From Cyclobacteriaceae bacterium (GTDB lineage: Bacteria > Bacteroidota > Bacteroidia > Cytophagales > Cyclobacteriaceae), in assembly GCA_016786585.1 (NCBI GenBank), contig JAEUUI010000006.1:372001-436000 (forward strand): a stretch of DNA of 64,000 nucleotides, given 5' to 3'. Below the pieces are notes generated by a model. It saw only the letters and a list, made by a program, of their open reading frames with translations. It made no database searches and had not been told where the DNA came from. Both the position numbers and the translations under genes were made by a program. Shown here one piece after another: positions 54,626 to 62,786 of the stretch. Numbering within the stretch: position 1 is the first letter of the stretch; the number at the start of each line of letters is the position of its first letter.

Positions 54626-55375
54626 TTATCGTAATTGATAGTCTCCACCACAATCGCAGTGCTGTACAAAGTCTTTGTGGTAAAAGTTGATAAAATCCCT
54701 CACATCCATGATGATTAGATCATAATTGAAATCTAAGGCCTCCTTAACTATTTCACCATAGATTACTTTCAGATCAGATTTCTTAGCGTGGACGATAGTA
54801 TCCCTCAAATGCTTTAACTTCGGTATCCTGTCATACTTCGGAGAATTGGTCTTAACAAAGTTCAATCCTGTAGCCTTGGGAAGTACCTTCTTAGCTTTAT
54901 CAGCAAAGTTTAGATACTGGATACCTGTCAAATCCAACACTTTACCTTTGTGAGTATATGTAAAGTTAGCCGGGATAGAATTGTTAATAGTTGCCTCAAG
55001 TGCGGTAAAAAGAAATATTGCAAAGGTTGATGCGCTATACATAAACTGGTAAACCTTATGTCCCATCACCACACCGTTTTCAAATGCCTTACAAGCTTCA
55101 AGTAATGCAATCTTACTTTCCTTCAAACGCTTTAAATTAACCTGAGCATTATTAAAGTAGATCAGGTTTGGTTCCGGCTCAGGAATGTAGAATACCTCAT
55201 CCTTATGATCGTAGCGGTAGGTCTGAACATTGTTCCGATTCTCCATGATCATAGACAAAACTTCATCCTTGTCCGGCTTTCGGGTTTGAAGGGTTGTCTT
55301 ATCAATTGCAACGTGCATAATACTTGCTGCAGCCTTTGGAGGCAAATTCTTCCATTTCCTTTTGATGTGTTTCAT
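54626..55375 (-). CDS. Second HEPN-domain protein
   Basis: 249 residues. The N-terminal part (about 1-75) is basic then contains YIPEPEPNLIYF. The helical HEPN part spans about 85-240 with FMYSASTFAIFLFTALEATI and the motif LKHLRDTIVHAKKS: R191-D-x3-H196, another intact R-x4-H. Its sequence is clearly different from the neighbouring HEPN protein, so this is not a recent duplication. It starts 2 bases after the membrane protein gene, implying coupling. Confidence 0.78.
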   Translation of the reverse strand: MKHIKRKWKNLPPKAAASIMHVAIDKTTLQTRKPDKDEVLSMIMENRNNVQTYRYDHKDEVFYIPEPEPNLIYFNNAQVNLKRLKESKIALLEACKAFENGVVMGHKVYQFMYSASTFAIFLFTALEATINNSIPANFTYTHKGKVLDLTGIQYLNFADKAKKVLPKATGLNFVKTNSPKYDRIPKLKHLRDTIVHAKKSDLKVIYGEIVKEALDFNYDLIIMDVRDFINFYHKDFVQHCDCGGDYQLR

Positions 55376-55377
55376 TC

Positions 55378-56046
55378 TTAAGGGCTAGCAGGTTGATTAT
55401 ATACCCTTTGGATGTATTGATTTAACATTGTACTTAGTTTGATAAGATGTGGAGCTAATCCCATGCGAATCTCTAAAACCGACATTTGACCATAGTCAAA
55501 TACCTCAACGCTCTTTTTCAAGTCTTCAGGGGTGTGGGCACCAACATACTTTTTCGCCTGTACGTGGTATGCGACATTGAGGGCTTGCATACTGAGGACA
55601 TCTGTTTGAACTGTTTGTTCAAGTGCAGTAAACTCAGGATCAGAAAAGAACAATTTCAACCGCTCACGATGCACTGTGTATTTAAGTTGAATAGAGTTAT
55701 TATCTGTTCTCAAATCCTCAATGCCGTTTGGATTTGTGGTGTACTTCTCTACATAGATTGAATTGAATGATAGGAATATAAACTCGTGTAGAGCATCATT
55801 ATATGCGAAGATTGCATTCCGCTCCTCGGTAGCAATGGAAAATTTGTGCTGATTAACTAATTCATATTGTGCAAACTCCTGATTAAAACTTCTCCTTACG
55901 GTTTCTTCTATACTGGTAAGAGTCGCCTTGTCCAGTATATCAGCTTTGTTTTTGCCCCGCTGAGAAAAGAAACCTTTCCAGAAAACAAGGAGAAACAGCA
56001 CAACAACATTAAGTAGGGGAAGTACAATTTGAATGAATGTTTCCAA
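55378..56046 (-). CDS. Membrane-anchored protein of the HEPN cassette
   Basis: 222 residues. One N-terminal transmembrane helix at about 5-24 (IQIVLPLLNVVVLFLLVFWKG), then a basic patch and a long, mostly helical cytoplasmic region (SIEETVRRSFNQEFAQYELV...). No enzymatic motif seen. First gene of the cassette. In defence systems a membrane-anchored partner may sense damage or be the killing part; here the helical domain could hold the HEPN proteins at the membrane. Unrecognised family. Confidence 0.7.
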   Translation of the reverse strand: METFIQIVLPLLNVVVLFLLVFWKGFFSQRGKNKADILDKATLTSIEETVRRSFNQEFAQYELVNQHKFSIATEERNAIFAYNDALHEFIFLSFNSIYVEKYTTNPNGIEDLRTDNNSIQLKYTVHRERLKLFFSDPEFTALEQTVQTDVLSMQALNVAYHVQAKKYVGAHTPEDLKKSVEVFDYGQMSVLEIRMGLAPHLIKLSTMLNQYIQRVYNQPASP

Positions 56047-56263
56047 GGAATTGAGTTTAAAGCCTGTACGAATTTAACAAAGTCACTTGACACTACTTGG
56101 TAGTAAAGTCCCTGTCAATTCGAGACCTGCACTATTGTTATGAAAAACAGAATATTTATTCCAATCCCGCCACAGATTGAAGCAAGTTTTTTCCAAATGC
56201 AGGTGAGAAAAAAAGATTTGAGGTAAGGTGTGATCTATTGTTTATTGATATCAACTAATGATG

Positions 56264-56728
56264 TTAAGAGAAATAAACATTTACTTCTTTAAGTTGTTTG
56301 ATTTCCTCTTTTGTAAAGAACTCCCAAGTACCTAAAGTTTTGGAGTATTTTTTGGAATTAACATTCTCATCATACTTTGACTTCATGTGTACGATAAGTT
56401 GTGGGATAGTGCTGATATTATCCATAGAATTGTCAGTTACGACTATGCGCTCAATGCAGTGGTAAGCATTTTTCATGTTTGCTGTGGCCGAGTCAAGACT
56501 TCCTGTTACAAACTCTCCAATGTTATTACATTTTAGCATTGTACATCCGACAATACTCAATTGTTGAAGTAATTCTTCTAAACTGAGAAGTCTTTGTTTT
56601 GGCTCGACATATTGACGCGCGCCGATTAAAAATGGCAACGTTAGTCCATTATGAATATAACCTTTAATCTCAAAATGCTTAAGGATGTTTTTCCAATAAG
56701 GATCAGAGGCCTGGTAATTCATAATCAA
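56264..56728 (-). CDS. Hypothetical protein downstream of the STAND gene
   Basis: 154 residues, no signal. QASDPYWKNILKHFEIKGYIHNGLTLPFLIGARQYV then helical LLSLEELLQQLSIVGCTMLKCNNIGE, and a C-terminal FTKEEIKQLKEVNVYF. A second in-frame ATG two codons in (MNYQASD) is an equally likely start. It lies 25 bases after the giant STAND gene on the same strand, so it is probably its operon partner. No family recognised. Confidence 0.65.
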   Translation of the reverse strand: MIMNYQASDPYWKNILKHFEIKGYIHNGLTLPFLIGARQYVEPKQRLLSLEELLQQLSIVGCTMLKCNNIGEFVTGSLDSATANMKNAYHCIERIVVTDNSMDNISTIPQLIVHMKSKYDENVNSKKYSKTLGTWEFFTKEEIKQLKEVNVYFS

Positions 56729-56753
56729 TACGATTTTAGTAATGTAACTTAGA

Positions 56754-59700
56754 TCAACTTGATTTTCTGTAAGTAATTACGTTCTCCCTTATAAAATAAG
56801 CCTTGGATGAACCCAGTTTGATCATTTCATTTAGCAGCCAAATGAAATTTTCTATCATCTTTTTGTTTGCTTTTATCTCTGAGATATGATTGTAAAATAA
56901 TCGTTCTATTAATCTATTGGCAGAATCCGAATATAACGAGGCTCGACTAACAAGATGAGATTTATAAATTTCAACCAAAGTGTTCAATCCTTCTGGAAGA
57001 AATGCCCTTTCTCCAATAGTTGAGAAAACGTTGAGAATCCTCGTTGTGTTATTTTTTCCGAATTCTTGGATTAGTTCATAGTAAAATGATTTACCAATTC
57101 TTAAGGGTGGCCAATCCGATGCTTCTTCTTTCCAACCTGTATCTAAAAATAGAGGACTCATGAAATATGTTCTCTTTGAGTCTTTTACTCTTTCAAACAA
57201 ATATGTCCAGCGTTTCCAAAAACGATCGATCATAGCCGTTTTTACAGTTTTATTTTTTGGATCGACAATTAAGATGTCTAATTTTGATACTGTAAGTCTA
57301 AGCATCATTGCTACAAATTCAATTAAATCATCTTTAAATTTAGAACCAGGTTGCTCTGTTGGTTTGTAAGCGGCATCGAGAATAATTTTTAGTTCAGATT
57401 TAGTATTGTCAGCAAATAGAAAGTATTTAGAGAAATAACTCTGAATTCGGTACCAGTTGTTTGAGCCAATCTTTCGACCTTCTTCTTCGTCATCATGATA
57501 GCTATAGCTTTCGGCTTTCTCAAAGTCTTCAAAAAATAGCTTGAGATATTGCTGCCTATATTTCACTAGTTCCGCATCAATGGTATCGTATGGAATAACA
57601 AACAGAGCTTGGGTCAAGAGATGCGGGGAGTGATCTGCTAGGCGAATGTCTGAAATGTTTACTTTGATGTTTTTTGATTTTGATGTCGTTTGGATAAATT
57701 CATATTCTTTATTCAGTGCTTTACTCACTCTATCTTCATCAGGGTCGTCTAAGTAGAAATGATTGTTCTTTTTGTACTTCGAATATTCCAGTATTGTTAG
57801 CCATAGCCTTTTTGCAAGGTCTGGATGCGACTTAAAGAAAGTTTCCCTGATATATGAGACAAGGTCTTTCAATTCATGCTCTGGCAATGGAGCGAACAGC
57901 GAATGAGCTAGCAAAGACAATACTTCGTCCTCTTGGTTAGTTTTCTTTGCATTGTCAACAAGAATATGGAAAGAGCCCATAATTACCTCTCTCTCCATAA
58001 AATTGTATGTCGGAAGGGCTGAAAAGTCCCTTGATATTGAGTCTGATATTACTTTATTAATTGATTCAACAATTTTGTTGACACACCATTCTTCAAAATT
58101 ATCAGTTAACTCATTACGAAAGTCTCGTAAACCCACGACCGCTAGTGTAACCGGTCTGTCATACATAAAATTCGAGCTAGCTTTTACATGAAGAAATATC
58201 TCGTTCCATTTCTCGAAGGTAATTTTCTGCTCATTTTTGAAGACTTGTAATAACACATTGGAATTCATTAATGACAAGGTGTCTTTCGAATAGCTTTCTT
58301 TTCCGCTTTCGACAAAATCAGCTATTTCTTCTTCGTATTCTGGAGCAATTGGAAATCCACCAAGCTCTTCATCGTATTCTTTTACCTTATGGTTTCGTGC
58401 GTCAATATCAATTAGTGTTTTTTTCCAAACTATGTCATCCTGATCGATGAGTTTAAGCCGGTCAAATACCTTAAATAGTTCTTCGTTTTTGATACGTATG
58501 TTAAATTGGTAGTCAATAATGAACGTACTAAAGCCAGTCATGAACCTTTTTCGATGAGGCAATGAGTTTGACTCGTGCCTTTCTTTCTGTGCCCAGGGGA
58601 TTTCGTTGTCAGGAGGTGCAAGCGGAGTTCTTTCTTGTAATGATCTGTTAAGGTCCCAACTGTAAATTTGACGAACGCCTGCTAAAACGACTATGCCATC
58701 ACTGACTTCTTCAGGGTAAGCCATCGCCACACTTGCGACAACTGCCGTAGTTGTAATGTTATTCGATTTTCGAAGTAAAGTATCAACGACTTGTTCAAGG
58801 GTTTTTCTAGACCATGCTGTTTTGGTTCTTGCAAGCTGTAAGAGATATTTCTCAAGTCCCATTAATATACTTTCAATTAAATAATGTGTGACGCTTAGAC
58901 CCCTATGTGCAGCCCATAGTTCAAAGCAACCCCATTGTTTTACGTGAGAATCATCTTTCATGGTTAAAGTAATTTCCTCAAGGTTAAGATGTCTTTCACA
59001 TTTTGCGTTCCTATAGTAGTCTATTGAATAGTTAAGCAGATCGACACAAAATTTAACACCTGTAACAGCATTAGCCATAAGTAAATTATATACAGGAGTT
59101 TTGTAACTTCCAGATGGCGAGAACGATCTTTTGTTTTCGAATCCCCAACAGCTGTCGTAGTCCATGGGTGCATCGAACATCATGCTCGGTATATGATCGG
59201 GGTTGTTTGGTAACTGCCGTATTCTCTTTTTCCAAACGCTCCAAGCCGTATTAATAATTAGATCCGGATTTTCTCTTGCTATTGCTTCATTGCCAATTCC
59301 CCCCAATATTTTCTTAATTACCTGGCTTGTAAAATCCGATCGCCTGCGATTATTTGCTTCTCTTAGTTGGACCGCATTTGTTACTATAGAAGCTATTTCC
59401 TCTTTTGCAATTGCGGCAAGATCAAAAAGGACATTTATAACATGTTCTCTAGCTGGACCCATTCCGTCGGAAGTCCAATATTGGTCCTCATTCTCCATCT
59501 GCTCTATAAAAGTGAGTAGAAGTGATTTTACGGCTATCATTTCTTGAAGATCAATTTTTTCTTTTTGAAACAAAAGTTTGAAATGCCAGTCCGAAATGAG
59601 GCTATTAATTGCTCCGCGATATATATTTAAATACTCCCGATGGTTATTGATAAACAGGATTATCTCTTTCCAGCCAGAACCGATAGGCTTTAATGCCTTG

Positions 59701-61784
59701 TTTTTGCCAAGCTCGTAGCTGCTTTCTTTACAGCACGTCCTAATAATATGGATGCATCTGAATAGAAGTACACCATTTTTATCCAATAATTCTTTCTCAA
59801 AATTTTTAAAGAAGACTGATGAATTCTCTGATTTAAAAATTGCGGTTAAAAGCTCATCAGTCCAGTAACGTTCGAGATCTGAACTTTGCACGGCTTCTTG
59901 AATGAACTTATTAATTTGATCGGATTCTTCTAGTAGTTGATCTTCCATCCATAGACGAAAAGCTCTTCGTATGGCAGGCTCGGTCCCTAGTTTTTTGAAA
60001 AATTCATTCACCGATTCAGAATCATTAAATGCAGCAGTCACGTGCCGCACAAGAGCCCAATCCTCTAAGATATCGTGTGCTGGTGAGTATAATCTTTCTG
60101 TGGGATGTTGAATCAAAATGTTGTCTCCTTGGAGTGAAATGATTGCTTCAGAGTCACCATCGGTAGGTTTGACGTAAAGCCGCATTTGTTTAGCTCGATC
60201 TGTTGCAATTTCCATGAAGGCTCTTTCGCGCTTTAATGGCATGCCACCTTTAGTGTTTATTTCGTCCACCACCAATGTGTTCCAAAGTTTATTTTTAAAA
60301 ACAGCTAGTGACACATTGCTCAAATCATCTGAGATTTTAGAGATAGCTGTTAAGGCATATTCAATGTACTTGGGGCTTTTCAGCAATTGCCGCACCTTTG
60401 CGTTGTTGAGTGCTGGTTTTAATTTTGGAAACCTCTCCTCAATTGCCTGTAGCTCATTCTCATTAAGTTCATCGAGAAATACAGTTCCGATATCATCCTG
60501 ATTGATTCCGAATTTTTGCACGATGAGATCGATTGCATATTTTCTTGATGTAGCAACGATTTTAATATCAGGATTCTTTTGAATAAATGCATAAAGTTGT
60601 TTGAACGCACATTCAGGATCTGACTCCAAGAGTTTCTCTAAGCTGTCAATGTATATAATCCGATTTTTCAATAGCGCGATGACGGAGAAAATGTCATTCA
60701 ATGACTCATTAATTCCTAGGCTGGAAAATACATTTGCCAAATGGGGTTCATTGAATTGATCACCACGGAAAACGAATGCTTCTTTGTTGAAGTCATTGAT
60801 TAATATATCTTTAACTAATGCTGATTTTCCTACACCAGGTTTCCCTGAGATAACAGAGAAGGGTTTTGAGTTGATGACATTTAAAACATCAGCCTTCGGT
60901 ATTTTCCTGTTAAGTTTGAAATCTGAAATCGAGTCTTTTATTGGCATCAGTATGGCCTCGCTATCATTTCGCAGTTTTGCGACCGCTTTATAGTACGGAG
61001 TGATTTTTTCAGGAGCGAACCATTTGATAAAGTCTCGCTCTTTTATTGACTCTTTTGTAAGATTCCCACCGTCCTTGTTTAATTGAACAACAGTTTCCAT
61101 CACCGTATTCCAGATGTCTTTCTCGGATGCGGGGAAGGAGTCGTTTTTCGATAGCTTTATAATGTTCAAAAAATGAGATAAATCTACGCTGCCGTTATTC
61201 AGTAGGTCGTATTCTAGAACGTCCAGACATTTTAATACTTGCCAAAGTTGATCTTGCGATAATTCAACACCTCCATTTGCTTCCTTAAAACAAGAATTGA
61301 AAATTTGAAGTTTCTCTTTTTTAACCTTGATTCTGTTTACCTCGGCAAAAAAGTCTGTCGATGTAGCGTGATTCGAAGCCCAATTAAAGAGTGTTTTAAC
61401 GTGATTTCGTTCCTCTAGTGTCAAGCCGTTTTTAACGATTACAAGTTTGTCCTTGCTCTTATCAAAAATTGCTGCGTTGTTGAAATCTTTCCAGAAACCA
61501 TTGATAACTTCTTTAAAAACTTTATTGGCTTCAGTGAAGCTTAAGTTGTGTTTCGCTTGAATGACAAGTCGATGGAGACCCAACGCAGATTCAGCAATAA
61601 CCAAAATGTCATCGGTTTGATAGTCTTTTTGAGTATTTTGAAAAGCAACCTCGATAATTTTGTTAGGAGGCAGACAAGGGGCATGCCCACCGATGACCAA
61701 TGAAACGGTGAAGGCTGTTTGAACGACATGTTCGAATGATGTTCCACCACCTCCTTTTTGAAAAGGACTTCCTTTTTGTGACAT
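56754..61784 (-). CDS. Avs-like STAND NTPase with nuclease-like N-terminus
   Basis: 1,676 residues. Residues about 12-110 resemble the Cap4/DUF4297-type PD-(D/E)xK nuclease: GGGGTSFEHVVQTAF (Glu 18), YQTDDILVIAES (Asp 59) and VIQAKHN (Gln 76, Lys 78). The STAND NTPase follows with Walker A GKPGVGKSALV (314-321), Walker B NRIIYIDSLEKL, the TSR of KIVATSRKYAID and a winged-helix region containing SPAHDILEDWALVRH. The last 1,000 residues are helical repeats, the likely sensor. Such antiviral STAND proteins bind a phage protein, oligomerise and destroy DNA. Trigger not predictable. Confidence 0.87.
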   Translation of the reverse strand: MSQKGSPFQKGGGGTSFEHVVQTAFTVSLVIGGHAPCLPPNKIIEVAFQNTQKDYQTDDILVIAESALGLHRLVIQAKHNLSFTEANKVFKEVINGFWKDFNNAAIFDKSKDKLVIVKNGLTLEERNHVKTLFNWASNHATSTDFFAEVNRIKVKKEKLQIFNSCFKEANGGVELSQDQLWQVLKCLDVLEYDLLNNGSVDLSHFLNIIKLSKNDSFPASEKDIWNTVMETVVQLNKDGGNLTKESIKERDFIKWFAPEKITPYYKAVAKLRNDSEAILMPIKDSISDFKLNRKIPKADVLNVINSKPFSVISGKPGVGKSALVKDILINDFNKEAFVFRGDQFNEPHLANVFSSLGINESLNDIFSVIALLKNRIIYIDSLEKLLESDPECAFKQLYAFIQKNPDIKIVATSRKYAIDLIVQKFGINQDDIGTVFLDELNENELQAIEERFPKLKPALNNAKVRQLLKSPKYIEYALTAISKISDDLSNVSLAVFKNKLWNTLVVDEINTKGGMPLKRERAFMEIATDRAKQMRLYVKPTDGDSEAIISLQGDNILIQHPTERLYSPAHDILEDWALVRHVTAAFNDSESVNEFFKKLGTEPAIRRAFRLWMEDQLLEESDQINKFIQEAVQSSDLERYWTDELLTAIFKSENSSVFFKNFEKELLDKNGVLLFRCIHIIRTCCKESSYELGKNKALKPIGSGWKEIILFINNHREYLNIYRGAINSLISDWHFKLLFQKEKIDLQEMIAVKSLLLTFIEQMENEDQYWTSDGMGPAREHVINVLFDLAAIAKEEIASIVTNAVQLREANNRRRSDFTSQVIKKILGGIGNEAIARENPDLIINTAWSVWKKRIRQLPNNPDHIPSMMFDAPMDYDSCWGFENKRSFSPSGSYKTPVYNLLMANAVTGVKFCVDLLNYSIDYYRNAKCERHLNLEEITLTMKDDSHVKQWGCFELWAAHRGLSVTHYLIESILMGLEKYLLQLARTKTAWSRKTLEQVVDTLLRKSNNITTTAVVASVAMAYPEEVSDGIVVLAGVRQIYSWDLNRSLQERTPLAPPDNEIPWAQKERHESNSLPHRKRFMTGFSTFIIDYQFNIRIKNEELFKVFDRLKLIDQDDIVWKKTLIDIDARNHKVKEYDEELGGFPIAPEYEEEIADFVESGKESYSKDTLSLMNSNVLLQVFKNEQKITFEKWNEIFLHVKASSNFMYDRPVTLAVVGLRDFRNELTDNFEEWCVNKIVESINKVISDSISRDFSALPTYNFMEREVIMGSFHILVDNAKKTNQEDEVLSLLAHSLFAPLPEHELKDLVSYIRETFFKSHPDLAKRLWLTILEYSKYKKNNHFYLDDPDEDRVSKALNKEYEFIQTTSKSKNIKVNISDIRLADHSPHLLTQALFVIPYDTIDAELVKYRQQYLKLFFEDFEKAESYSYHDDEEEGRKIGSNNWYRIQSYFSKYFLFADNTKSELKIILDAAYKPTEQPGSKFKDDLIEFVAMMLRLTVSKLDILIVDPKNKTVKTAMIDRFWKRWTYLFERVKDSKRTYFMSPLFLDTGWKEEASDWPPLRIGKSFYYELIQEFGKNNTTRILNVFSTIGERAFLPEGLNTLVEIYKSHLVSRASLYSDSANRLIERLFYNHISEIKANKKMIENFIWLLNEMIKLGSSKAYFIRENVITYRKSS

Positions 61785-61947
61785 AGAATGCGGGAATCTT
61801 TTTTTGAAACTTATCTATTGTACCAATTTAATACTTGACTATGTTTTATCAGTAACTTTCGAATTGCACGTCTCTTTCAAATTTGTAGGGCCGGAAATTT
61901 ATGAATTGACTTTTCATCTTAATTTGACCGAATGCCGCAAACGAGTG

Positions 61948-62517
61948 CTATCCTTTTTTTAGACTGGAGCATTTCCTCAATGCGTAAGAGTCCTTCTTTA
62001 AGTAAACCGAAAAAGCTTCCTTCTCTTTAACACAAAAACTGGCTGCGAAATCACCGAGAAACATCTTGTTTGTAACAGGTTTAATGACAAGAGTTGTTTT
62101 GCCGTACACAATTATGCTTTCATCCGGTAAAAATCTTCGTCTGAGGATTGACTTTATATGAATTCTTTTAATGGAAACTTGCTCGCTAGAAGTTGACGTT
62201 CTATTCACTAATTCCTTTGATGACATAATTATCTGTTTAATAGCTTCGTCTTTTTTTTGATCTTGATATAATATTATTCGTAGAGCCGAGTTAATTCCTG
62301 ATTCAACAAGATGGTCGAGAGTTTTAGTGTTCTGTTCTGACTTAGTCGATAGTATTTTCTGTAGGTAGCTGTTCGATATTGTTTCAGAATAGTGGGAGCA
62401 AATAACTGCATGATCACCTTTACTGTTTGAAGCGAAATATGAACCTTTGCGCTTGACAACAATATGCAGCGGGGCAATTAGATATTCCGGACACCAGATT
62501 TTTCCATAGTGCATCAC
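61948..62517 (-). CDS. Hypothetical protein, divergent from the CoiA-like gene
   Basis: 189 residues. Start is GTG at 62517 or ATG at 62514 (MHYGKIWCPEYLIAPLHIVV); an upstream in-frame stop limits it. Early residues contain RKGSYFASNSKGDHAVICSHYSE, vaguely like the zinc-region of CoiA-type proteins (a basic run, then Cys and His). The rest is helical and basic (RIHIKSILRRRFLPDES). It might be a diverged, truncated relative of the neighbouring gene; not recognised with certainty. Confidence 0.6.
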   Translation of the reverse strand: MMHYGKIWCPEYLIAPLHIVVKRKGSYFASNSKGDHAVICSHYSETISNSYLQKILSTKSEQNTKTLDHLVESGINSALRIILYQDQKKDEAIKQIIMSSKELVNRTSTSSEQVSIKRIHIKSILRRRFLPDESIIVYGKTTLVIKPVTNKMFLGDFAASFCVKEKEAFSVYLKKDSYALRKCSSLKKG

Positions 62518-62651
62518 CCGGTTAAATTCTTCAACGGTGATAGCTGTTCTCCGAATAGGGCTGATTCAAAGGTCAGCATAAATCTTGTTTTTAATAGTCC
62601 CGGGAGTTACTAATCGAGGTAATAAAAAGATGGTTTTAGATTAATTTGTCA

Positions 62652-62668
62652 ATAGGAGAAACTCCTAT
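62652..62668. promoter_or_regulatory. Short perfect inverted repeat in the divergent control region
   Basis: ATAGGAG-AAA-CTCCTAT: 7-bp arms around three A, in the 269-bp gap between the gene at 61948 and the CoiA-like gene. It could be an operator; it has no T-run, so a terminator is unlikely. Confidence 0.35.
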
Positions 62669-62786
62669 CTACCAGCGGCAACGCTCCAAATAGCCCTAAA
62701 TTCCGAGGAAATATGCCAGAACTGTGGTTAGACAGAATTTGTCACCCACTGGTATGTAAGTTGCTTAAAACCAGGAGACCACCCCC

